From positions 41,116,406 to 41,180,405 of the forward strand of contig OX246744.1 in assembly GCA_945910005.1 (NCBI GenBank): 64,000 bases of DNA, written 5' to 3'. This DNA comes from Isoperla grammatica (taxonomy: Eukaryota; Arthropoda; Insecta; Plecoptera; Perlodidae). Positions 55,681 through 64,000 of this stretch are shown here, piece after piece (the first letter of the stretch is position 1; every line of letters starts with the position of its first letter). Both the position numbers and the translations under genes were made by a program. The notes beneath the pieces are model-generated. The model saw only the letters and a list, made by a program, of their open reading frames with translations. It searched no databases and had not been told where the DNA came from.

Positions 55681-57828
55681 GCGAGGGGGGTTTCGGGTGT
55701 CGAGACCGCTGCAAGTGCGGGACATGGGCGGGATCAAAGAAAGCACATGTTCAGTGGCGTAGCTATCGGGTGGCAGAGGGTGCAGTTGCACTCGGGCCGG
55801 GTCCCGGGCTCTCTCTCCAACTCCATGTTTGTCCCAATAATCGATGTATGGTTTTAATTTTCTATTGTTGCAAATATATTACCAATTTACAATTATTATT
55901 TCGCGCTCCTTACGCAAGAAAAATTAGGCATTAGACTTGACAGTTCAACATGCAAGAACTGACAGGTGAAAAGAGTTTCAACTAAGGAAAAATGTGAAGC
56001 AATTGTATCCATAGGGGAACAAAAGACAGTAATCTTCCTATTGAATTCCACAGAAACGACTCAAAGAGTAATCTTTGCTTGACTGCACTTACAAACGAAT
56101 TTGGCTATTGTTTTACTATAAATAGTAATTATCAAATTAGCTTTTCTTGGAACTGAATAAATAAGTGAAAAACAGACGGATTTGCCATGGTCAGAAAAAG
56201 CTGTTTGGACTGATGGCTTCTCTTATAGAAGAGGGTTGGTCATCAATTCAGTATTCGTTGATCCCTCATTGCCCATTGGGTGTGGGCGCGTGTGTGAACT
56301 CTGAGTGTCCCCGTTCATCTTAGTGCTTTAACTGCGGTTAGTTCTACATATTTTAAAAACTAATATTTGTTGGGTTATTGTGTATGATTGGGTCGTGTGG
56401 TTTGAGTTATTGAAATATAATAGGTCTATTAGGTCTATATACAGTGAGCTAAAATTTAAGTTTCAAACATGAAGAGGAAGGACTACTAGCCAATATTAAA
56501 ACCCGCAAAATTAACGTATTTTCGTCATATCCAAGGAGGTTATATAAAGCACTGGAGGGGCGCTGGCCTCTGTTGCAGTGAAGCCAGTTTTGCGGCGCGC
56601 GGCCGAGCGGTGGCCATATTGGGACTGGAAGGATTTCAATGCATGCATCTTTCCCCGCCCCCTCGGCGGCCCCCCGCACGTGACTTTTTCCACGATGTGT
56701 CGCTACAGTTTTCGGCGCCCGGCCTTTGGCTACTCGTGGGTATTTTTTTCGACTTTCCACCCCCACCCCTTCACCCCCTCACGACGTGTTTTATCTCGTC
56801 AAGTGTGCGATTTCGGCGCTCTCGTTTTGCGATAAAAATTATAAAAAATTCAAATTTTTTTGGGGAATTTTTCGGATGCTTTTGATCGCAAGTCAATTGA
56901 TTGGCGCATCTATTTGTAAGAATTTTATGAATTTTAATGGTCCCTTTTAAAAGTTACGGGCACTTAAACTCCGAAAAATTTGCGAAATTTGGATTTGACG
57001 GATTTGGTACGTTTTTAACGCGTCACATTCAAACGGCCCGGCCCGTCGAACCAAACGAGATAAACCGTTCGTTTTTGTTTCGTTACCGTCAGTCATCATC
57101 TGGGTAACTACGATTTGGAAATATTTTCGCATCGTCCCGGAACTTTCGGCACACGGATCGTGTACATTTAGTCGCGTGCGTTTTTTAAAAGCGCGTGTAA
57201 CACTTTTTTCCACATTTTTGAATTGCGAACTTTCTCGACTTTTTCATCTTAAAGAACTCAATTTAAACTTGGAGAACAGAGACCAAATTTTTGAATTTCG
57301 TCCCGGATGCTTAGTTAGGGCACTTTTCCATTAATTCTACACGGTTTCAGTTTTGATTTTTTTGCGTCAAGTTGGTACTTTTGAAATGGGTTTTTTTCTT
57401 TTGTCCGATGCTGAACACTTGCCCGTACAGGGGCATGAAAAAACATTTTCGAAAAGTCACCCCTTTACCGAATGATAGATGTTCCCGCAACGCACTTTTC
57501 ACGGCGTTAAGAAAACACGTATACAAAAGTTTTGTTTTGGTATATTAAAAGAGATTTTTATATGCCATCTAACATATATTTGTGTTTAGTTTTAATAAAT
57601 GCACATTTGTCTATCCGAAAACGTTACGTTAAAAAATTAGACTTTACGGGTGTCCGAGTTACGGTGCTTTAACGGATATCATGCGTAGCCGTTTTTTGTC
57701 GGAATTTGTCTATGGGAATTTTTCAAAGTCTTAAAGCGGTACGTCCGGGTACATTCAATATGTCAAAAATAGTCTCGGACACGCTAAAACGGAAAACGAA
57801 AAATTAGAAAAAATTCCAACTTGCTTTT
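55681..57828 (+). other. 2.1-kb insertion in the LINE, origin unknown
   Basis: Lies exactly between the YADD-containing part and the C-terminal part of ORF2. At 55753 it has cagtggcgtagctatcggg, a typical hAT left end, but I found no matching right end. From 56540 to 57830 the sequence is richer in CpG and has no recognised ORF. It may hold more than one nested element. Confidence 0.5.
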
Positions 57829-58945
57829 TTAAGAAGAAGAGAAGATTTTAGGAGAAGTCATAAGTATATAATTAGTTTTACTAACGTTTAATGTGAGACG
57901 GTTCAATCGTAAATATTCTGCTATCATATCGAGATCTTCCTGCATGTGATTCAAAATAGTAATAATATCTGTGCCCGAGTAAATGATTATTGTATCGTCT
58001 GCATATAACTGTATCAGGCCATGACATTTGAGATGTCCTGTCATTAATATATATTATAAACAAAAGTGGCCCCAAGACGGAACCTTGGGGGACTCCAATT
58101 TCGATGGGTTTCATTTCGCTATAGATGCCGCTGATGTTAACGCATTGTTGTCTATTGCTAAAGTAACTTTTAAACCATTCCAGAGGTATTCCTCTGATAC
58201 CAATATGTTCAAGCTTCTGGAAGAGTATTGGCCTGCTTACAGTATCAAAAGCTTTACTTAGGTCCAGCAGTAATGCAGCAGTATGTTTATTTTTATCAAT
58301 TTCTCTTTGGATTAAGGATATGAAATCAGTTACTGCAGAGGTAGTATTAGAAGCAGGTCTAAATCCGTATTGTCGTTTGTATAAGAAGCCGGTCTTTTGT
58401 AGAAAGTCGAGCAACCTCTTTTTTACTACCACTTCCAGGATCTTTGATATAGTGTTTAAAACCGATATGGGTCTATAATTATTAACTAAACTTTTATCCC
58501 CCGATTTGTGTATAGGTACTACCTTAGCTACTTTGAGACACTCTGGGAATACACCTCCAGACAGTGAAGCATTAACTACTTTTACAATGGGATTTACCAA
58601 CACATGCTTTCCAATCTTCAATTCCTTTGCTGTTATTTGATCCAGCCCTGGACTCTTGTGTGGATCCATATTATTGTCAATTATATCTAGGATTTCAGTG
58701 GCGTTAGTTGGTCTAAAGAATATAGATTTATTCTCCCTAGGTCCCATGGAATCTAGTACAGCATTGTCGTCATCACCTTGTTTGCGTATTTCGCTTTCAA
58801 GCTGAGCGGCAACTTGAGTAAAAAATGCATTGAAGGTACTAGCAATAGAATTGCTGTTCGTGATCGTATCTCCATTTTCCGTAAGCAAACTACTGCATTT
58901 AGCTGGCCTATTATGGGGCTTATTATAAATTACCTGATTAATCAA
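57829..58945 (-). pseudogene. LINE ORF2, reverse transcriptase region
   Basis: Minus-strand frames contain the reverse transcriptase motifs in order: KVAKVVPIHKSGDKSLVNNY RPIS, YGFRPASNTTSAV, LLLDLSKAFDTVS, GVPQGSVLGPLLFIIYIND and, after a frameshift near 58050, LYADDTIIIY. YADD is the catalytic metal-binding motif. The sequence stops after NYILMTSPK at the 2.1-kb insertion. Another frameshift near 58940 joins it to the upstream frame. Confidence 0.85.
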
Positions 58946-59459
58946 TTAATTGCCATGTTTTCTTGCTATTACCGCAAACATGAGCAAATTTGCCTGCATA
59001 ATATTCTTGTTTACATTTCCGTTTACTTACAGTAACCTGCTTCTGAAGATTATAATAAGTCAACTTGATCTGATTATTGTTTGGTTTAGCCTTAAGTTTT
59101 GCATACCACCTATTTTTAGAAATTATTAGTTGTAGGAGATCTTTGGTCATCCATTCACACTTCCATACTTTTTTATTATTTGTATTCACCTGTTTTATTA
59201 TCATTGCATTCTCTTTGGCTTCAGTAATATCTACTATAAGACTATTGCATAATGCATTTACATCAGTTAGACCTACATCATGTGAATTCAATATTGAGAA
59301 ATTTTCCATTTTCAATTCCTGTGCAAACTTGTCCTCGTCAAGCATTTTTATTTCTTTCACTATTTTATTTTGTAGGCCTGAAGTATTATTTTTACTGCAG
59401 TAACCTATTTGTGCAAGAAGTATATTGTGGTCACTAATTGGATCTATGATTGTTGACAT
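58938..59459 (-). pseudogene. LINE ORF2, end of endonuclease and linker
   Basis: Begins STIIDPISDHNILLAQIG, where SDH is the last catalytic motif of AP-type endonucleases, and continues into a linker ending CGNSKKTWQLI. Frameshifts near 59455 and 58940 separate it from the neighbouring ORF2 pieces, which otherwise join without loss. Confidence 0.8.
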
Positions 59460-60210
59460 AACAATTTTGTTTTTTAGTTATATTTGAAATAAAATGGTCT
59501 ATAATAGATTGCGAGTTCTGACCAATTCTGGTGGGAATGTTGTTACTTATAGAGAATCCATTGCTCTGACATACAGATTCATAGTCCTCGCGAACTGGAG
59601 ATGCGGATAGCAAGTCTACATTAATATCACCCATAATAATAGCATATCTCTTATCGTATTTGCTTAGAACTATATCGAGGCGATTCAGAAATATGTTCCT
59701 TGATTCAACACAGTTATTAGGTACTCGGTATATACCACCGATAATAAGTTTAGGAAAGAATGCATAGTTACTTATCTTTATAAATATCATGTAAGTTTCA
59801 TTTTCTGTACTATCGAAGTCCACTACACAGTCAAGGTTCTCTTTTATATATATACCAATACCTCCACCTCTTTTTTTGGGACCTGTGTCACATCGACAAG
59901 AAAAAAAGCTATTAAACCCAGGTATGTTGTAGTACTTTGATTCATGATCATACAACCAAGTCTCTGATATGACTATTGCAGTTAGGTCTAAGTTGATAGT
60001 ATTTATTATAGTTTGAATTTCGTCAAGTCTATTTGGATTGTGGAGACTGCGAGCATTTATATGCATTATGTTTAAACTCTTATCATCTATTTTATGCTTA
60101 GAAACTGACACATCATGTTTGTCTACAAAACAGTTAATTGATTCATACATTACATTAGTTGTTTCAACACCAGCTGGATGATCAGGACACACATCTAGAT
60201 TGTGCTCCAT
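59434..60210 (-). pseudogene. LINE ORF2, AP endonuclease domain
   Basis: Shows the AP endonuclease motifs LNIMHINARSL, AIVISETWL, RGGGIGIYI, LIIGGIYRVP and IIMGDINVDLL, and IDHFISN. This domain nicks the target for target-primed reverse transcription. The ATG at 60210 overlaps the TGA of ORF1 by one base (TGATG), the layout used for termination-reinitiation in some LINEs. An upstream GTG is in frame but the ATG is the likely start. Confidence 0.83.
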
Positions 60211-61606
60211 CACTGGCTGTTGGTAGCAACACTGCCAGCTTCTTCCGACTGCTGGCTATTACCTGCGCTGTGAGGCCTAGGCCCACTGTGACTGTTTTTA
60301 TTTGATCTACTGATGATGTCTTCCACGTCCCACTCACACTTGATACGCACCGCTGGGGAGGACTCGTCTCGTCGAACAAGGATTGTCCCATTAGTGGTGG
60401 TCCAGACGAATGTGTAGAGGCACACACTCTTCAATTCTCTGGCCTTCCTGAGTAGGAACTTATTCCGTTGCGTGAGGTGTTGATTGATGAAAACCTGAGA
60501 GTTTTAACCTGGCAGGCCTAGGCCTAGCTCATTAGTATACAGACTTTTCTTCTCCTTCCTCTTGTTCAGGATTTCTTGTTTCTTGTCTCTGCGGCAAAAC
60601 TTCACAATGATCTTAGGAGGAACACCACGATCGCGATCACGTTGCCCCGTCGGTATTCGGTGACAGCCCTCCATATCCGATCTGTCTACGCTTACTCCTA
60701 AAGCACTTGCCATCTTGACAACTAGATCTTCTGTATTTTCGTGTCGAGACTCCGGAATGCCCGAGATTTCCAGATTATAGTTTTTCGAGTATTGTTCGTA
60801 CTCATTTAACTGCTCCCTTAATCCGTCGACCCCGTTATATAGATCATTTGTATCTTGTTTAACCCACTTTATCTCATTAGCTAATTTACTGTTGGTGACT
60901 TCTAGCTCCGTGATCTTGTTTTCTAGTCCTAGAACATGTGTTTCTAGCTTAGCCAACTCCCCCAAGCTTTGCTGGTTCATTTTTAGTAGGGTTAGAACTA
61001 GTTTCATTGCTGGATCCTTGGATTGAACAATGCATTTATCAACCTGCAGCATTAAATCATCCCTACTCACGTTAGAGTTCAGCACACCATGCTTGTTGAA
61101 GGAACGTAGGCCTAGATCTGGGTCTAGGCCTAGGCCCCGGTCTCCATTGTCAGCCTTAACCTCCAAACACGGCTTACACATCCACTTTCCGTTCTGGACG
61201 TTAGCTTCCTCTCCATAATGTGATTTGAAACAATTTTTATGAAGTACATAGCCACATACTCCACTGCAGCAGACACTTTCTATTCTTTTACCTATGTTTC
61301 TATTACATTCAGTACAGACTACAGGGCCCAGATTCACAAAGGTGCCTAGTGCTAAGACGTCCTAGTTTAGGCAAATCTTAGTGATATAAATCACGCATAT
61401 GTCCTTCTGCAATGTCATACAGATGCAATATAGTCAAATATCAACAATTTAACTAATAATATTTAATTTGTGAATGTGTAGTAATACCAAGATTGATTTA
61501 TCTTGATTTATCTAGTTAGGATTTGCCTAACAATTAGAACAACTTAAGAGTTAGGCATCTTTGTGAATCCAGGCCCAGGCTTCCTTCCTTCTACCTCTGA
61601 CGCCAT
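60210..61606 (-). pseudogene. LINE ORF1: zinc finger, coiled coil and FP-like domain
   Basis: After the MITE the frame reads VVCTECNRNIG, VCCSGVCGYVLHKNCF and KWMCKPC, a PHD-like zinc finger. Then comes a coiled coil (LAKLETHVLGLENKITELEV) and YNLEISGIPESRHENTEDLV, EGCHRIP, IIVKFCRRDKKQEIL, as in baculovirus-FP-like ORF1 proteins that bind nucleic acid. An in-frame TAA at 60504-60506 follows GLGLPG, yet the frame continues with VFINQHLTQRNKFLLRKARE to 60212. The presumed start is ATG at 61606 (MASEVEGRKP), cut off by the MITE. Removing the MITE and one AGG joins the two parts in frame. Confidence 0.8.
61324..61576 (+). mobile_element. MITE inside LINE ORF1
   Basis: Ends gggcccagattcacaaagg and the reverse complement of gggcctggattcacaaaga, with further symmetry inward (gcctaact, ttaggcaaatcctaac). 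AGG lies on both sides (61323-61325 and 61577-61579) and may be the 3-bp target duplication. Borders are uncertain by 2-3 bases. Confidence 0.75.
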
Positions 61607-61613
61607 CTTGGAG

Positions 61614-61905
61614 AAGGGAAAGAGATTTGAAAGAAGGGAAGTTGCTTGGAGAGATATAGATAGATAGTAATTTGGGCTTAACGTCTCATATTTTTGCTAC
61701 TTGGCTAATCGTGACGATGAGTGGGTAAAATGTGAAAATGAAAAAGAGGGGTGTTTGGAGGAAAGGGGCAAATGCTAGGGTGCCGGCGGCACGTACTTTT
61801 GTCCCGCTTTTTATGCAAAATCAGAGGTTTTGAGTTTTTCAAACTTCACGCTTACTATTTCACATCCCTTTCTTTATTAATGTATGGGGTGGAATAACTT
61901 CATCA
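61614..61905 (+). other. Spacer upstream of the LINE
   Basis: No gene recognised. It contains an aag-rich stretch before the LINE 5' end and low-complexity agatagatag near 61660. Confidence 0.4.
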
Positions 61906-62184
61906 AGACGGGTGCACACGACTTAACTGAGTTGGCCAACTCGATTAGACCAACTTCGTCCAAAACAACTTTACTTGTGGAGTATTACTTTGAGTTTTAT
62001 TAATATCTTATTCACTTCTAACACTTCTTATATTATGTAATTAAGATAATTATAATTGGAGGTGTAGGTTAACGTAACGAAACCAATCAAGTTGTCCACA
62101 AAGTTGGTGGGTTTTAGAAATCCTATCTTGCAATGCTATTTGGAAATAAGTTGGCCAACTTAGATCAGACGTGTGCACCCGTCT
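61906..62184 (+). mobile_element. 279-bp MITE
   Basis: Inverted ends agacgggtgcacacg and the reverse complement at 62170-62184, then a second inner inverted block gagttggccaact / aagttggccaact. Non-coding. Target duplication not clear. Confidence 0.7.
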
Positions 62185-62251
62185 ATAGGTAATATATTTT
62201 GTGTGGAAATATATAAGAAGTTGTTACATATTTACTCGTTTTGTCCGGAAC

Positions 62252-62561
62252 TGTTGGACTTGCTTGAATAACAACACGATCCACACTTTATGTATTCTTT
62301 TAATCTTTTAAGTATTGAATAGCAAATTACATACAGAGCACACAAGACATCCGTCTTTGCTGGCAGCCATTTGTCAAGAGAGTGACAGGCACCAATACCG
62401 GAAAAGACTAAAGAATTTAACAGCCTGCCTTATGTGGAAATCACCAATTACATATATTAACAGCAAGGCGGTGTTTAAAAGGCGGGATTTCAAATCCAAA
62501 TTATTCCGACCAACAAGTATCATGCCAACAGGCACTAACAGAGAAATTGCTAATACCAACA
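62252..62561 (-). repeat. 3' LTR of the Ty1/copia element
   Basis: Read on the minus strand it starts tgttggtattagc at 62561 and ends caagtccaaca at 62252, giving the TGTTGG...CCAACA ends usual for copia LTRs. A purine tract agagggggt sits directly upstream (62562-62570), the expected primer for plus-strand synthesis. The other LTR would lie right of the window. Confidence 0.75.
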
Positions 62562-62663
62562 CCCCCTCTCAATTTCTCAATACAATAGTACATACAATAG
62601 TAATTTACAATACAATAATACAATACAATAATAATACAATAGTAACTGTTACAATACAAGCTT

Positions 62664-63075
62664 TATAACTCTTGTAATCCAAGCTTAATTCTATGCCTGT
62701 TAAATATTTCTTTCGCTAAAGGTTTAGTCATTATGTCAGCCAACGCTCTCTATCCTCTCTACCCTCTATTTCCTGAAAGGATTGTGGTATATTATTACAA
62801 TAATCAACTGCACTATAGGCAAAACATTCTGCATCCTCTGGACACGAGCTATTATTTTGATACTCTGTAATAAAGATTGAATTTAGTGTTGTGGTTTTTG
62901 CTAACTTAGCTTCATCCATCTCATCAGCAAACTTTGCTACACATGCTACGACTGTATAATCTTGGAGATATTTGGGTTTAATTTTTATTCTAGATGACTT
63001 TCTAGGAGGAGAAACATTCTGTACCTCCTCTATTACTATAATTTCTTCATTCATGTCATTCTCTTGGCTGTCAAT
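62664..63075 (-). pseudogene. Ty1/copia pol: pre-RT linker joined to RNase H end
   Basis: Reads SPPRKSSRIKIKPKYLQDYT, the linker ahead of the copia reverse transcriptase, then IPQSFQEIEGREDRERW. A few bases later another frame gives ADIMTKPLAKEIFNRHRIKL and GLQEL, the usual last residues of copia RNase H, and a stop at 62664. The reverse transcriptase and most of RNase H are therefore missing by a clean internal deletion near 62735. Confidence 0.78.
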
Positions 63076-64000
63076 CCCATCCTTAACCCCTTATGAACCT
63101 TCCAGAACTTCTGGCTGTATTTCCAGAACTTCTGGTTGTATATTATGTTCTTTCAACTCTACTTGATCAACATCTGGGAAACTTTCCTCATTTTCAAACT
63201 GTGGACATTCCTCTATACTTTCTCTCTCTTCACCTTGCTCTAGGAAACCTTCCTTTGTGAGCTTATTGCAATTTTCATCAAAAATTACATTTCTACCACT
63301 GATTACTCTTTTTTTTTTTTTATCAACTAGCCACAATCTGTAACCATTAGTACAATAACCCAACATAATACACCTCGAACTTCGAGACTCAAATTTACCA
63401 TGCAACTGTTCTTTGGGCACGCGAAGGTAAGCAGTGCATCCAAACACTCTCAGATTTGAGAGGTTAGGTTTTTTTTTTCCAAACCACTTTTCAGCTGGCA
63501 CCTTATCCTCTGCAATACCTTGAATGCATATTTCACATAGTTGAGACATCTCATCTTTTAAATCCCTTTTATTTATACCATCTACTATACTGCTCAGCTT
63601 CAACAAACTTTGCTGGCTGATATGTCCCAACCTTTTGTGCCATAGATTATTGTACCTTCCAGCTGCTGCTGCATACTCAGGTTGAACTTCAACCTGGTAT
63701 TGAGTCGGAAGGACAGCTGATAAATTGTTCCTTTCCTCAGCCCTTCGGCCAAGACATTCAAATTTTTCTCAATTATAGAACATTTTCCTTGGCTGAATAG
63801 AATATGAAAGCCCTTAATTTCCAGCCTGGAAACAGATATGAGGTTAAACTTCAAGTCTTCGACAATAAGACAATCCTTTAAATGTGTTTTATGAACTGTA
63901 CCCTGAAATTCAGAGTAAACAATCACATCCCCTTGCTCATAGGCATGCATTATAAATGACTTTTTGGCAATATTAATAGCTACAGGACACTCAAGTTGTC
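63076..64000 (-). pseudogene. Ty1/copia pol: protease end, GAG-pre-integrase and integrase remnants
   Basis: Enters from the right edge (ECPVAINIAKKSFIMHAYEQ, KFNLISVSRLEIKGFHILFS), which is the region after the copia protease. A frameshift near 63700 leads to LGHISQQSLLKLSSIVDG and CEICIQGI, the GAG-pre-integrase zinc region, and then directly to PAEKWFGKKKPNLSNLRVFG, SRCIMLGYCTNGYRLW and RNVIFDE. The integrase catalytic core that normally lies between CEIC and EKWFGKKP is deleted. An in-frame TAA near 63091 adds a further break, after which the same frame continues. Confidence 0.82.

Larger units (their letters stand above)
54761..61613 (-). mobile_element. CR1/Jockey-like LINE with two ORFs, interrupted
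   Basis: A minus-strand non-LTR retrotransposon in the order 5' leader (about 61613), ORF1 (61606 to 60210), ORF2 with AP endonuclease and reverse transcriptase (60210 to 57829), ORF2 C-terminal region (about 55680 to 55052) and 3' end with an AGT/CTA microsatellite tail (54761-54810). A MITE at 61324 cuts ORF1, and about 2.1 kb of foreign sequence separates the two ORF2 parts. Frameshifts and stops show it is inactive, but all parts are recognisable, so the insertion is not very old. Confidence 0.78.

Overview
The window is nuclear DNA of a multicellular animal, not a bacterium, virus or organelle. It has phase-consistent spliced exons with GT/AG borders, extracellular animal domains (thrombospondin type 1, laminin G, immunoglobulin), a dense load of eukaryotic transposons and many microsatellites. 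The transposon mix (Penelope-like elements with GIY-YIG domains, CR1/Jockey-like LINE, Ty1/copia, hAT and Harbinger MITEs, tRNA-derived SINEs) suggests an invertebrate. I cannot fix the phylum from the sequence alone.

Positions 1 to about 41.6 kb hold the 3' part of one plus-strand gene for a single-pass membrane protein. Fifteen exons can be joined. In order they give three TSP1 repeats (144-323; 2636-2767 with 3101-3220; 3731-3901), a first laminin G domain (9086-10083), a linker (11747-11893), a second laminin G domain (12239-12523, 15541-15693, 16227-16401), an Ig domain (16538-16684, 19663-19848), a transmembrane helix (19969-20083) and a short acidic, proline-containing cytoplasmic tail (31259-31343, 41494-41622). 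The 5' part lies outside the window. The intron phase matches at every junction except the left border of 12239, which I could not place.

The most striking feature is that intron after intron of this gene is filled by a minisatellite that begins exactly at an exon-intron border. Each unit carries a piece of the exon plus its splice site: 53/64 bp at 0.97-2.6 kb, 121 bp at 3.9-6.95 kb, 157 bp at 7.35-9.1 kb, 113 bp at 12.5-13.3 kb, 127 bp at 13.9-15.5 kb and 82 bp at 26.25-31.26 kb. A further 90/91-bp array with a splice acceptor lies at 46.9-49.9 kb. In acceptor-side arrays the real exon is the last copy; in donor-side arrays it is the first copy. A two-copy version, 119 bp apart, precedes the second Ig exon. 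The last copy of the 157-bp array, the one that joins the laminin G exon, carries an in-frame stop.

The introns also hold two 5'-truncated Penelope-like elements (about 10.5-11.6 kb and 16.9-19.35 kb), the second broken by three nested MITEs, each with a hammerhead-like 3' motif. A 6.0-kb element with 385-bp inverted ends (20.2-26.25 kb) contains further nested repeats. The large last intron holds a 4.9-kb satellite of 39-43-bp units with a 1504-bp higher-order duplication, SINE pieces and an RLE-type LINE fragment.

Beyond the gene lie a nested DNA-transposon region (41.7-43.5 kb), about 3 kb of polypyrimidine DNA (43.7-46.75 kb), the 90/91-bp array, a broken lysine/cysteine-rich ORF (50.1-50.8 kb), several MITEs, a minus-strand two-ORF LINE split by an insertion (54.8-61.6 kb) and the deleted 3' part of a Ty1/copia element with its LTR (62.25-64.0 kb, minus strand).
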